Positions 17,357 to 25,322 of a stretch of 40,728 nt of DNA are shown here, in pieces; within the stretch, counting starts at the first letter, position 1, and the number at the start of each line of letters is the position of its first letter. The notes below the pieces were generated by a model. The model saw only the letters and a list, made by a program, of their open reading frames with translations. It searched no databases and was not told the DNA's origin. This stretch comes from a virus, in IMG/VR virus record IMGVR_UViG_3300025138_000097, positions 1 through 40,728 of that record; one strand, written 5' to 3'. A program made the position numbers and the translations under genes.

Positions 17357-17982
17357 ACTAATCCCCTCACTTTAAGAGTTAATCCTGACCCACTATAACG
17401 TGCATTGTCAGAATATTCATTTAATCTAGCAACTGCTGCACTATACATCTGTGCCCAGACTGCTACCCTTTGGTCTTCTGCTAAGTAAGGTGCTGAATGT
17501 AATAACGCTCCGTAGAGATATACATCAGGTGCTTCTAGCAAAAGCCAATTATCTGAGGTGCTTGCACTAAGGGAAGGTATCTTCTGATAGTAAAGCAACT
17601 CAAAATCTGTGTCGTTTCCCGGAGTTGGGTACAATTGAAATTGTCCATCTGCGTGTGTGTACATTCTAGGTGTACCTGTGGCATCTGACTCTGATTGACG
17701 TTTGTCAGCCATAGCATCTCTAGAAACAAGGTTTAATACCGATGTTCCTGTGCCTGTAAGATGTAATCGTATTGTTTCTAACCAATCAGGAGGTGTTTGC
17801 ATGTACTCATCTAATGCTGATTGTTGACCACTAGACCTTGCTTCCATCTTAAAGTGTCTAATATCTCTATTCATTTGAGCTTCAGCTAACGTAATAAAGT
17901 CAGCTATTACTGCTGTTAAATCATCTCTGTTAACAAAGTCAGCTATAGAAGCTTTTAGTTCTGTGTAATTAGATAAAGCCAT
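17353..17982 (-). CDS. Head-tail adaptor protein (SU10/P22 gp4-type)
   Basis: This 209-residue helical protein has the usual adaptor layout: YTELKASIADFVNRDDLTAVIADFITLAEAQMNRDIRHF near the N-terminus, then TPPDWLETIRL, then PRMYTHADGQFQLYPTPGNDTDFELLYYQKIPSL. A C-terminal helix with YLYGALLHSAPYLAED follows, then WAQMYSAAVARLNEY. Adaptors form a ring below the portal that receives the nozzle. It overlaps the next gene by four bases. Confidence 0.78.
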   Translation of the reverse strand: MALSNYTELKASIADFVNRDDLTAVIADFITLAEAQMNRDIRHFKMEARSSGQQSALDEYMQTPPDWLETIRLHLTGTGTSVLNLVSRDAMADKRQSESDATGTPRMYTHADGQFQLYPTPGNDTDFELLYYQKIPSLSASTSDNWLLLEAPDVYLYGALLHSAPYLAEDQRVAVWAQMYSAAVARLNEYSDNARYSGSGLTLKVRGLV

Positions 17983-17983
17983 G

Positions 17984-18589
17984 TTATCTAAATCCTTGTG
18001 TTAGTCTTGGTTGCATTTCCATTTCATAGTTACCATCTCTTAAACCTTGTAAAAAGACTTCTACCATTTCTGGTTGTGTTTGTTCTAGAAAATTAACATA
18101 ATTTTGTTCGTCAGCAGTTAAAGCTGTTATGCCTTCACGAGCCCTAAATCCATTCATAGCTTCTGGGGTTAACGTATCACCAGTAAAGCCATATGTTTCA
18201 GTATTACCATCTACACCTATACCAAGATTCCTTACACCAGAACCCATTGTCTCTTGTAAAAATTTTTGTTCTGCTGCAGTATTTAATCCTCTAGCTCCTA
18301 CCCCTGCCATTACTGCTGGGTCTATCATCATCATTGGGTCTGTACCACTAGCATTGTTTGTGTTTACCATTGAACGCATATTAACAGGACTTAAATCATC
18401 TGTAGTTGTTGTAGGATTAGTAGTTGTGTTACCACCCATAATGTTAGTCAAGAAATTATCTCCAGCAACTTTTCCAGCACGTTTCTCTGCACTAGTACCG
18501 AAACCCATAATTCCAGCATCACCAATAAAATTTCTAGCTCCACCTTGCAACATATCTAAAATTTGCTCAAATGTAAGTTCATCTTTCAT
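17984..18589 (-). CDS. Virion-region protein with GARGL motif
   Basis: This 201-residue protein has an N-terminal helical part (TFEQILDMLQGGARNFIGD), an Asn/Thr-rich linker, then GVGARGLNTAAEQKFLQETMG near 115-135. The last motif resembles GIGARGLDTVEERKFLQ in the 477-residue protein at 10,647-12,080. The C-terminus has TPEAMNGFRAREGITALTADEQNYVNFLEQ. It sits between the 1,058-residue virion protein and the adaptor. The shared motif argues that both proteins belong to one structural or delivery complex. I do not recognise a named family. Confidence 0.65.
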   Translation of the reverse strand: MKDELTFEQILDMLQGGARNFIGDAGIMGFGTSAEKRAGKVAGDNFLTNIMGGNTTTNPTTTTDDLSPVNMRSMVNTNNASGTDPMMMIDPAVMAGVGARGLNTAAEQKFLQETMGSGVRNLGIGVDGNTETYGFTGDTLTPEAMNGFRAREGITALTADEQNYVNFLEQTQPEMVEVFLQGLRDGNYEMEMQPRLTQGFR

Positions 18590-18620
18590 GCTTTCTCCTG
18601 TCTAATTTAGCAGTAGTATA

Positions 18621-18788
18621 TCATTGTAATAAACCAAATTTTGGACTAAATTCTTGTTTACCATCCATAATCCCTTTTGTATCTTTGGTTGACTTTGTTG
18701 ACTTCTTGACTGTATTGATTGACCACTCTCCTGTAAACTTCTTGTGATTTGCTGGTAGCGTTCTTTCTGTTTTTATATTGCTCGCCAT
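18621..18788 (-). CDS. Possible small overlapping gene (55 aa)
   Basis: An ATG at 18,788 follows AAGGAG at a spacing of seven bases. The frame encodes a basic 55-residue protein (MASNIKTERTLPANHKKF..., with Lys/Thr-rich KKSTKSTKDTKG). It overlaps the last ~130 bases of the 1,058-residue gene in another frame and fills the gap before the 201-residue gene. The AAGGAG also encodes Lys-Glu in the larger protein, so it may be fortuitous. I regard this gene as possible, not established. Confidence 0.35.
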   Translation of the reverse strand: MASNIKTERTLPANHKKFTGEWSINTVKKSTKSTKDTKGIMDGKQEFSPKFGLLQ

Positions 18789-21700
18789 TACGATTCTCCT
18801 TCCAATTGTTTTGTAAGAGGTCACCATCAGACCTATAGTAACCTAATTCTACTTCACCTAAGTCTGCATCTATTATAGCCTGTTTTACCAGTTTTTTAAA
18901 GTCAGCATTTTTTATTGTAGGCACACTATCTTCAAACAAAGTATAGTTAATTATATCTGCACCTGTTGCACTAGATGTTGGTGATATAAAATCGTTTCCT
19001 ATTTGTTTAGTTAATTGAGCATACAATCTTTCGTTCTCTTCTTTAGTTAATTGCCTGCCTATATCTAAATCTACAGCGTTTTGATTAGCTACTTTTTTAT
19101 CTGCAAAAGCTCTGCGATATGAAACACCATCTTGTTTAAATAGTGTTCCTACTACTGCAGCATATGTTTCTACTAAATCTATGTCAGCCTTATTAATACC
19201 ACTAGCTTGTGTACCTGAAAGAATACCACGTACTTGCACATTAGGATTTATTTCTCCTTTCCAACCACCAAAGCCTAAGAAGTTACCCGGAGATACAATA
19301 CCTATTTCTTTAGCTAACATATCTACACCATTTTCATCTAAGAATACGCTGTACATATCTTTAGTGTAAGCAGCTACTTCTTCAGGTTTTGCGTTTTTAA
19401 TTCCGGGTAAGAAATCTGTTGTTGTTCCCGGTACAGCTTCTAAATTAATGTATCCAAGATTATCTTCGATGCCATCAGCAAAACTATAAGATGCTTTTAA
19501 GAATTCATCTAAATTGTATTCGCTATCGTAAACAGTTGTTTGGTAAAACTTATCAAATTTTCTTTGATTTTCAGGAAAGATGTCATTGGCATTATTACCC
19601 CAGCCTTTTTCTTTTACTGTAGCATTAATAAAGCTTTTCATAGCATCGTTACGTGCTTTAACTGCTACCCATACAGATGATTGTGCTTGATGTGGTCTCC
19701 AACCATTCTTAGTAGCTATAGACTGAACAATCTTTTCCATCACTTCATACTGTCCACTACCGGGAACTTCAGAGTCTAACCCAAAAGCTCTTGCCATCCA
19801 CAAATCTTGTGTTGTTGTGTTTGCTGTAACTTTAGATGGGTCTATCTCAATCATTAGATTTTCATAGAATGAGTTTGTTTTTCTACCTTCCCAAGGTATA
19901 CCATTAAGTACGTCAACTATTTTTTTACTTTGTGCAGCAGGAAATCTACCTGTTTCTATAGGCATTCCTGCTTTGTATTGTGAATAAGCTTTAAATGCAA
20001 AAGATGTGTTTGTCGCAACTGATGCTCCTTGACTAGTTATTGCAATTATCTGTGCTAGTTTCTCTGCTTCTACTTTATCACCATTGACAAGATTTAGTAT
20101 TTGTTTAGATGAATCTTCATACCACATTCTTGCATCAGCACCTTCAGTAGCCATTCTATCGATTTGTGTTATCAGTTTGTTTAGCTTTTGTGGTGTGTCT
20201 ACAGATTTGGAAAAGCCTACATATGTACCATCGTTACGTCTTTTAAAATTGCTTGATTTCATTAATGGTGCAGTTTCACCTAACAAACCACTATCTACAC
20301 CTAATGATTCAGGGTCACCTCTTAGCAGGACATCTTTGTTTCGTAAATAATTAGGTAATCTATTAGCTCGTTCTGCTGCTGTTAATGCAACGTCACCTTG
20401 TGTTTGAAATGCTTCTAACTCACCTAATACTCTGTTTCTATAGTTATCATCACCTTTTATAGCAGCTTGTCTCTCGAGGTTTACAATCTCTTCTTCTAAC
20501 ACTTGTTGACGTTTTGTTAATAAAACTCGCTCATCTTTAGTAAGCGATGTATCTTCCAGTCTTTTTTTAATTTTATTGATGTCATTACGTGCTTTATCAA
20601 CACTACCATCAGCTTGTAAAATTCTTGATTGTTCTGCTCTAGGTGAACTACCACCTGCATTGTTTTCTATGTCTTGTGCACCATGTTGAAACTCATGTAA
20701 TGTTTTACCTAAAGATGAATATGCTTTTGCTTTTGGTGATGCACTATATTCTTCTAATGATTTTTTAGCAGCAGGATTAAAACCTATAGTAGGATTACCA
20801 GCATCTCTAGCATAATAACCAAACGCACCACCTTGTAAATTAAACACATATGGTTTGACATCTATGTCTGCTAATTCAGGATATGCCTTCATTAATTCTG
20901 GATGATTTAAACGTTGGTCACCTCTAATAACTAAGTTTGTATCCATAGGTTCAGTTATATCTTTTAGACTTGCATTAGAATCATCAATCTCCATTCTCCA
21001 GCCACCATCTTGACCTTTAGCAAATCCAGTTTCTTTCCATATAGTGTCAGCATCAACACCTTTACTATGCATTTCTTTAGCTTTGTTTAATTTATCAGTC
21101 TTTCCAAGTCTTACTGCTCCTTTCTCACCTATCATAAATCCAAGAGGTTTAGGTGTAACCATATCTAATAGATTTGCACCCGGCATTATGTTTGTACTTG
21201 TTGCTAGTGGGTTGCTACCATTTTGAAAGAATTCAGCTAATGCTTGTTGTTGTGCAATTTTAGGTAGTTTTAATATATTTTTTGGTAAGAATGTTAATGC
21301 TATTAATCCTTCTAAACCATGTTGCTGAAACAGTTCACGTCTGCCTTGTTCCGTACTTAACATTTCTACAGCCATATTACCTACAGCACTTGCCATAGCT
21401 TCATTTTCTATAGATTGTTCTGATGCACCTCTAGTTCTAAATTCTTTAAAAGCTGCCTCATATTTTTCAGGTGTTATTGTGTCATAGAATACATCACCTA
21501 AATTAGTATTTGCACCATCAAGCAACCTTAACAAGCCTGTGCCAGTCTCTATAGGATTATAAACTGCTTCAAGTGTGCCTTTAGCTAATGGAGCTACTTG
21601 CGATGGTAAGTTATATAAAGTATTATCTAGTGATTGAAAAAAGTCAGCTTCAGTAGTTGTAGGTCTAGGCTCGTAACCTAATTTGCTGAGACCACTAGGA

Positions 21701-21834
21701 ATTAAATCAACTATTTCATTAGCAACTTCTTGCGATGGTATATAGTTTTCTCTATAAAAAGACAAGCCCCCAAGTAATCCATCATACAGTTTACCAACTA
21801 TACTTTTGTCATCTTCTTCTAATAAACCTGCCAT
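18658..21834 (-). CDS. Very large virion protein with zincin-like (HEFQH) domain
   Basis: This 1,058-residue protein follows the large terminase directly. The N-terminal 230 residues are helical and include a GTLEAVYNPIETGTGLL segment seen in ejection-type proteins. At about 250-400 is a region matching the LPD23 type of large polyvalent phage proteins: DADTIWKETGFAKGQDGGWR, IDDS, HPELMKAYPEL, then KTLHEFQHGAQ with the HExxH zinc motif at 380-384. GELEAFQTQ at 471-479 could supply a third ligand. At about 565-665 is a second polyvalent-type region (MWYEDSSKQIL, IAITSQGASVATN, SFYENLM). Such proteins are thought to enter the cell with the DNA. Peptidase activity is inferred. Confidence 0.75.
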   Translation of the reverse strand: MAGLLEEDDKSIVGKLYDGLLGGLSFYRENYIPSQEVANEIVDLIPSGLSKLGYEPRPTTTEADFFQSLDNTLYNLPSQVAPLAKGTLEAVYNPIETGTGLLRLLDGANTNLGDVFYDTITPEKYEAAFKEFRTRGASEQSIENEAMASAVGNMAVEMLSTEQGRRELFQQHGLEGLIALTFLPKNILKLPKIAQQQALAEFFQNGSNPLATSTNIMPGANLLDMVTPKPLGFMIGEKGAVRLGKTDKLNKAKEMHSKGVDADTIWKETGFAKGQDGGWRMEIDDSNASLKDITEPMDTNLVIRGDQRLNHPELMKAYPELADIDVKPYVFNLQGGAFGYYARDAGNPTIGFNPAAKKSLEEYSASPKAKAYSSLGKTLHEFQHGAQDIENNAGGSSPRAEQSRILQADGSVDKARNDINKIKKRLEDTSLTKDERVLLTKRQQVLEEEIVNLERQAAIKGDDNYRNRVLGELEAFQTQGDVALTAAERANRLPNYLRNKDVLLRGDPESLGVDSGLLGETAPLMKSSNFKRRNDGTYVGFSKSVDTPQKLNKLITQIDRMATEGADARMWYEDSSKQILNLVNGDKVEAEKLAQIIAITSQGASVATNTSFAFKAYSQYKAGMPIETGRFPAAQSKKIVDVLNGIPWEGRKTNSFYENLMIEIDPSKVTANTTTQDLWMARAFGLDSEVPGSGQYEVMEKIVQSIATKNGWRPHQAQSSVWVAVKARNDAMKSFINATVKEKGWGNNANDIFPENQRKFDKFYQTTVYDSEYNLDEFLKASYSFADGIEDNLGYINLEAVPGTTTDFLPGIKNAKPEEVAAYTKDMYSVFLDENGVDMLAKEIGIVSPGNFLGFGGWKGEINPNVQVRGILSGTQASGINKADIDLVETYAAVVGTLFKQDGVSYRRAFADKKVANQNAVDLDIGRQLTKEENERLYAQLTKQIGNDFISPTSSATGADIINYTLFEDSVPTIKNADFKKLVKQAIIDADLGEVELGYYRSDGDLLQNNWKENRNGEQYKNRKNATSKSQEVYRRVVNQYSQEVNKVNQRYKRDYGW

Positions 21835-23135
21835 TACACTATACCTTTGAGTTTACGTCTCAATGGTTTATCCCAGTTCTCGTTAAATGGTTTGTATCCT
21901 ATAGCCATATATCTCATTGCATCTGCACCATGTGAACTCCAATCGTGTCTTGGTCTCATCCTCCATGTCTTGCCATTGTCATCCCAGTCTCTACTGTAAG
22001 CAAGTAATGAGTCAATCAGTTTCTCACATGATACCTCATCAAAATAGCATTTGTCTAGCATTGTTCTGACTTGTTGTATGCCATCGTCAACTAATAATGA
22101 TGGTGCTATCTCTATGTTTCTAATACCTAAGTCTTCCAGCATTTCAATACGTGACTTACCTGACCCTAATTCTCTAACTCTTACATCGTGAGGTAGTACG
22201 TGTTGGTCATAAACATAACCTTTGTCTTGCAACACTCTAACGTAATGCTCTAATCCTACACCACTAGCTTCATAGTAATCAATAATGTGAACCTCAGTTC
22301 CTACAAACTGTGCAAAGATTATTGACGTACTGTCACCAATTCCTAAATCCCAACTTGTTATAACACCTTTGGCTCTATCGTATGTTACTTTACCTATTCT
22401 GTCCTCATCTTTAGCTCTGCGTAATTCAGCAGAATAATATGCACCTTCACTATATACTAAAAAACCACCTTCCCATATATGCTCATAAGACTCAGGACGT
22501 TTTTCTTTGTCTTCTAATCTTTGTTCATTTAATACACTAGGAAACCAACCATTATCTTGCCAATTCATTTCAACAATCTTGGCTTGACTTGGAAACTTCT
22601 CACGAAATCGTTCATGTGTCGCTGAATATTTAGACTCAGGATTCCATGTAACCCATATCTCTGAGTTAAATCCTATACTCTTATCTTCTTCACGTACTGT
22701 TGGCATAAGCAAATCCCATGCTCTACCACTTACTGACTCAGCTTCATCAACCCAAGCTATAAGAATACGTGACTGTGATTTAATACTGTCTAATGAACGT
22801 CTCAATCCTGCGAAAGTGTAGGTTATGTTGCCATCTTTACTACGAATGTAACGTTCACCTATTTCATAATACTCTGCTAACCATGGCACTGATAATATAG
22901 CTGTCTTTACTTCTGCCATAGATGATTCATTAAGCGAATTCATAAACTCACGACCACAAAGTATTGTGCCTCTGACACCTGACATGCCCCAACGATAACC
23001 AAAAACTGCTGTCATTAATGCAAAGCTTCTGGTTTTAGAACTACCTCTGCCTCCATAGCTCCCTCTAATTCGAGCTGTGCCTTCAAAGACAGGGATTAAC
23101 TTATCAGGTAATTGTATGTCTACTACTTCACTCAC
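21834..23135 (-). CDS. terL: Terminase large subunit (ATPase and nuclease)
   Basis: This 433-residue protein is the DNA-packaging motor. The N-terminal ATPase has a Walker A GGRGSSKT at 28-35 and a Walker B ILIAWVDEAE at 124-133 (Asp130-Glu131), followed by PTVR and a WVTWNPES coupling-type motif at 161-168. The C-terminal RNase-H-like nuclease shows Asp263 (SWDLGIGDST), an acidic IIDYYE near 284-289 and Asp405 (HGADAMR). The pattern is that of the Terminase_3/PBSX-like group. It overlaps the small subunit by eight bases. The start after MSEVVDIQLPDKL gives a usual family length. Confidence 0.93.
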   Translation of the reverse strand: MSEVVDIQLPDKLIPVFEGTARIRGSYGGRGSSKTRSFALMTAVFGYRWGMSGVRGTILCGREFMNSLNESSMAEVKTAILSVPWLAEYYEIGERYIRSKDGNITYTFAGLRRSLDSIKSQSRILIAWVDEAESVSGRAWDLLMPTVREEDKSIGFNSEIWVTWNPESKYSATHERFREKFPSQAKIVEMNWQDNGWFPSVLNEQRLEDKEKRPESYEHIWEGGFLVYSEGAYYSAELRRAKDEDRIGKVTYDRAKGVITSWDLGIGDSTSIIFAQFVGTEVHIIDYYEASGVGLEHYVRVLQDKGYVYDQHVLPHDVRVRELGSGKSRIEMLEDLGIRNIEIAPSLLVDDGIQQVRTMLDKCYFDEVSCEKLIDSLLAYSRDWDDNGKTWRMRPRHDWSSHGADAMRYMAIGYKPFNENWDKPLRRKLKGIV

Positions 23136-23499
23136 TCTTACTGACTAATTGTATAACAGTTGGCTTCATAGATTCATCACTAGATTTTATGTCTTGCTCC
23201 ATCTTATCGTGATAGCCATGCTTACCTAATACAAGCTTAGTTATAGCTGAGTTAAATGTGCTGTTGAGACCCCCGTTTATAAGGGTTCTTTCTTGGTTTT
23301 GAATTGTTAGCCTTAATATGTCGGAAAACTTCTTATTATCTTTGTCTTTTGCCCACTCATATAATGTGTCTCGATGAACACTTAAATGTTTTGCCATTCC
23401 CTCAATACTTGGAATCATATCTCCATACATTTGATAGTCATCTATGTAAGCAAGAGCTTTAGCTTCTATCTCTTCATTCCACTTAGTTGGTCTAGCCAT
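23128..23499 (-). CDS. Terminase small subunit (P22 gp3-like)
   Basis: This 123-residue protein has an N-terminal MARPTKW followed by a helix-turn-helix-like segment (SIEGMAKHLSVHRDTLYEWAKD). The signature of the P22 gp3 DNA-packaging family then follows: LINGGLNSTFNSAITKLVLGKHGYHDK. The small subunit recognises the packaging site and delivers DNA to the large subunit, whose start overlaps its 3' end by eight bases. A P22-type small subunit is compatible with headful packaging. That bears on the apparent circular permutation, but does not prove it. Confidence 0.88.
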   Translation of the reverse strand: MARPTKWNEEIEAKALAYIDDYQMYGDMIPSIEGMAKHLSVHRDTLYEWAKDKDNKKFSDILRLTIQNQERTLINGGLNSTFNSAITKLVLGKHGYHDKMEQDIKSSDESMKPTVIQLVSKSE

Positions 23500-23690
23500 T
23501 AAAATCCTCTCCTGTCATAAGTGTGCCAATACTCATAATCTTCTAGTAAATTACCAAACAATTCTTCTGCTTTATTTCTGACAGCATCCCATCCTTTTCT
23601 ATTAGCAAGATACATAATATCTCTAGCGTTATCCTGCGAACAATTTAAACTTTGCAACTCTTCCATACATTGTTCACAACTCTTAGACAT
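23499..23690 (-). CDS. Small Cys-containing protein
   Basis: This 63-residue protein contains CEQCMEELQSLNC near the N-terminus and an Asp/Tyr/Trp-rich C-terminus (LLEDYEYWHTYDRRGF). The C-x2-C plus a nearby Cys could bind one metal or form disulphides, but the set is too small for a named zinc finger. The terminase small subunit starts at its last base, so the two are co-translated. Function unknown. Confidence 0.65.
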   Translation of the reverse strand: MSKSCEQCMEELQSLNCSQDNARDIMYLANRKGWDAVRNKAEELFGNLLEDYEYWHTYDRRGF

Positions 23691-23870
23691 TTATTTACCC
23701 CAAGAATTTTTAGCAGTAGCCTGTGCTGTCTTAGTTAATTCACCAAAATGAAATAGTCTTACACTTGTAGCAGTATGTGTCTTGTTACTATGCAGTGTGC
23801 CATCGTCCATCTTGTGCATGTTGCCATTAAACGCTGTACCATTCTTTAAATAATGTTTAACACCTTTCAT
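23691..23870 (-). CDS. Small conserved marine-phage protein (MKGVKHY type)
   Basis: A 59-residue protein starts MKGVKHYLKNGTAFNGNMHK with DDGTLHSNKTHTATSV and LFHFGELTKTAQ. It overlaps the upstream gene by ATGA, and its TAA is directly followed by the ATG of the next gene. Short proteins of this pattern recur near packaging genes in marine phages. The role is unknown. The basic, His-rich composition and a beta-turn motif NGTAFNGN suggest a small structured, possibly virion-associated protein. Confidence 0.72.
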   Translation of the reverse strand: MKGVKHYLKNGTAFNGNMHKMDDGTLHSNKTHTATSVRLFHFGELTKTAQATAKNSWGK

Positions 23871-24028
23871 CCTATGCCCCTGTTCTTTGCAGTTTTAGCA
23901 GCCTGTCTAAAATTTAGTGCTGTTGGTCTACCCTTAGCACCTTTAGGTTTCATTCTTTCACCACTACCAGCTTTGATTCTTTTTTGTTTAGCCTTTATGT
24001 TGTCGTACAATCCTCTTTTCTTTAACAT
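23867..24028 (-). CDS. Small basic conserved protein (KRGLYDNI type)
   Basis: A 53-residue, strongly basic protein starts MLKKRGLYDNIKAKQKRIKAG with SGERMKPKGAKGRPTALNFRQ and AAKTAK. This pattern is shared by small proteins of many cyanophages and other marine phages. GGAGATAG precedes the ATG, and ATGA overlap couples it to the next gene. The charge suggests nucleic-acid binding, but no function is established to my knowledge. Confidence 0.78.
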   Translation of the reverse strand: MLKKRGLYDNIKAKQKRIKAGSGERMKPKGAKGRPTALNFRQAAKTAKNRGIG

Positions 24029-24040
24029 AGCTATCTCCAG

Positions 24041-24114
24041 TAATTAGTTAGGACACTCCAATATAATTGTAAACACTACTTTGCAATACCAAAAAAAAAT
24101 GTCCTAGCTAATTA
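24041..24114. repeat. Imperfect 15-bp inverted repeat with 44-bp spacer
   Basis: TAATTAGTTAGGACA (24,041-24,055) is the reverse complement of TGTCCTAGCTAATTA (24,100-24,114) at 14 of 15 positions. The right arm covers the stop codon of the NinB-like gene. The spacer holds a run of nine A's and, on the minus strand, TTGCAA...TTTACAATTATATT, which could include a promoter for the downstream packaging genes. In minus-strand RNA the odd position is C-A. In plus-strand RNA it would be a U-G pair. Confidence 0.55.
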
Positions 24115-24517
24115 ATTCTCTCCAATCATCAGGTAAATTTAAACGTAACCCTAAATCGTTTTCTACCCATGCAATTATTTCATCTAAATAAATACCCATC
24201 TCTTTTGTGCTAAGACTTGTTGTTGATTTTAGCACCACTCTTTGTTGCTTGGCAACTTCTTCAACTCTGGTCTCTAAAAATTCTGACTGACAATGAACAT
24301 GAATAGCATCCTTAGTGTTACCTGTTTCCGTTTTGATTTGTTCTATGATTGACCAATACATAGCATTTTGTTTCTGCGTTCTAGTCATGTTGTTAGGTTT
24401 AATAGATATAACAGCTTCATCACCACTAGAGTTCTTAAAGAATGCTGTAGTCATACCTTTAACAATTTCAGCTTTAGGTTTGTCTCTTTTTATTATTCTA
24501 TTTAATGTCTCAGTCAT
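24104..24517 (-). CDS. NinB-like recombination protein
   Basis: This 137-residue protein has a central TRTQKQNAMYWSIIEQI and a C-terminal LSTKEMGIYLDEIIAWV with LPDDWRELI, the layout of lambda NinB/Orf-type proteins. Those load recombination functions onto SSB-coated single strands (family knowledge). The neighbourhood fits: a DUF1364 HNH-like gene overlaps its start and a VRR-NUC gene is upstream, a combination seen in lambdoid nin regions. The N-terminal 35 residues are atypical. Assignment is by pattern only. Confidence 0.55.
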   Translation of the reverse strand: MTETLNRIIKRDKPKAEIVKGMTTAFFKNSSGDEAVISIKPNNMTRTQKQNAMYWSIIEQIKTETGNTKDAIHVHCQSEFLETRVEEVAKQQRVVLKSTTSLSTKEMGIYLDEIIAWVENDLGLRLNLPDDWRELIS

Positions 24518-24738
24518 TTTAAACCTAGCTTTCTAAGTTGTCGTTCTGTTCTAGTAATAGCAAACTGTGCCATCTCTTTAATAAAATAGGGTTTGTAGTA
24601 TGGATGGTCAAGAGTGTCGTACAGCAAGTGACATGCATGACATCCCCAAAAGCCTAAGTCATCACCATGTTCATCTTTAGCCTTTTGCCCCATCGCACCA
24701 GAATTTTCGTGGCAGTAGACTACATTGCAGTTGCCCAC
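24514..24738 (-). CDS. DUF1364 nuclease-like (HNH-type) protein, start uncertain
   Basis: With a GTG start at 24,738 the product has 74 residues: CHENSGAMGQKAKDEHGDD, GFWGCHACHLLYDTL and a helical C-terminus. This matches the zinc-binding HNH-like DUF1364 proteins of phage recombination regions. In the same frame, upstream of the GTG, codons read ITKSARGKACTFRSDVCDSG, the expected family N-terminus with two further Cys. No ATG, GTG or TTG occurs there. The frame opens at ATT (24,813-24,811), which overlaps the stop of the VRR-NUC gene. The true protein is probably about 99 residues, starting at ATT by coupling, or a start codon was lost. Confidence 0.7.
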   Translation of the reverse strand: MGNCNVVYCHENSGAMGQKAKDEHGDDLGFWGCHACHLLYDTLDHPYYKPYFIKEMAQFAITRTERQLRKLGLK

Positions 24739-24808
24739 ACCACTATCACAGACATCACTACGAAACGTGCAGGCTTTACCTCGTGCTGATTTAGTTATTG
24801 CATTCTGT

Positions 24809-25159
24809 TTAATGACCTATACCCCAATCTATAAATTTTTCTATTACATCTGCTACACAATATACAACAGCACACTCAGCACCATTATCAGATAGTTTAT
24901 TCATCATTTCTGTTTGGTTTTTACTCACTCTACCTTTTGGTATTAAACCATTCTTTGGTCTTTTAACTTCTAAAAAATAACTCATGCCTTCCCATACAAA
25001 AAATAAATCTGGCACGCCACTTTTAACACCTTCAGCTCTAAACTTTGCAGCCTCAATTTTTCCACGTTTACCACCATTAGGAATAGCAAAATAACAAACA
25101 CGTCTAATGTCTAAATATTCACATATAGCTTTTTGTACTAAATGCTCATCATTTTTCAT
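24809..25159 (-). CDS. VRR-NUC domain nuclease
   Basis: From the ATG at 25,159 the product has 116 residues and is a complete VRR-NUC domain. The motifs are EHLVQKAICEYLDIRR, IPNGGKR, FRAEGVKSGVPDLFFVW (catalytic Asp in GVPDL) and the FLEVKRPK strand (Glu-x-Lys), with SKNQTEMMNKL at the end. These PD-(D/E)XK enzymes cut branched or flapped DNA in recombination. An upstream TTG at 25,237 would add 26 residues with no family resemblance, in a region already coding for another gene, so I prefer the ATG. Confidence 0.85.
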   Translation of the reverse strand: MKNDEHLVQKAICEYLDIRRVCYFAIPNGGKRGKIEAAKFRAEGVKSGVPDLFFVWEGMSYFLEVKRPKNGLIPKGRVSKNQTEMMNKLSDNGAECAVVYCVADVIEKFIDWGIGH

Positions 25160-25322
25160 TAGTTTTTTTCTCTTTGACTCTATCCATAACCATACTAAAT
25201 TTAAGTTGGTCACATAAATTGATAATCTGGTCTTCAATATCTTCTTTTAATTTTCTGTCATCTATTTTAGAAAGCAGACCATATAATTTATAAATTGTTT
25301 CTACCGCATCATCATTCGACAT
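25149..25322 (-). CDS. Small helical protein between HTH and VRR-NUC genes
   Basis: A 57-residue, charged helical protein (MSNDDAVETIYKLYGLLSKI...DRKLKEDIEDQIINLC) fills the space between the HTH gene and the nuclease. Its start overlaps the end of the HTH gene by 11 bases, and its stop overlaps the start of the VRR-NUC gene, so the three are co-translated. Continuous overlap is the main evidence that it is real. Function unknown. Confidence 0.6.
   Translation of the reverse strand: MSNDDAVETIYKLYGLLSKIDDRKLKEDIEDQIINLCDQLKFSMVMDRVKEKKTNEK

Noticed and set aside
18129-18605. 158-residue plus-strand frame
   Set aside because: Antisense to the 201-residue virion-region gene, which is coupled to its neighbours and shares the GARGL motif with another protein.
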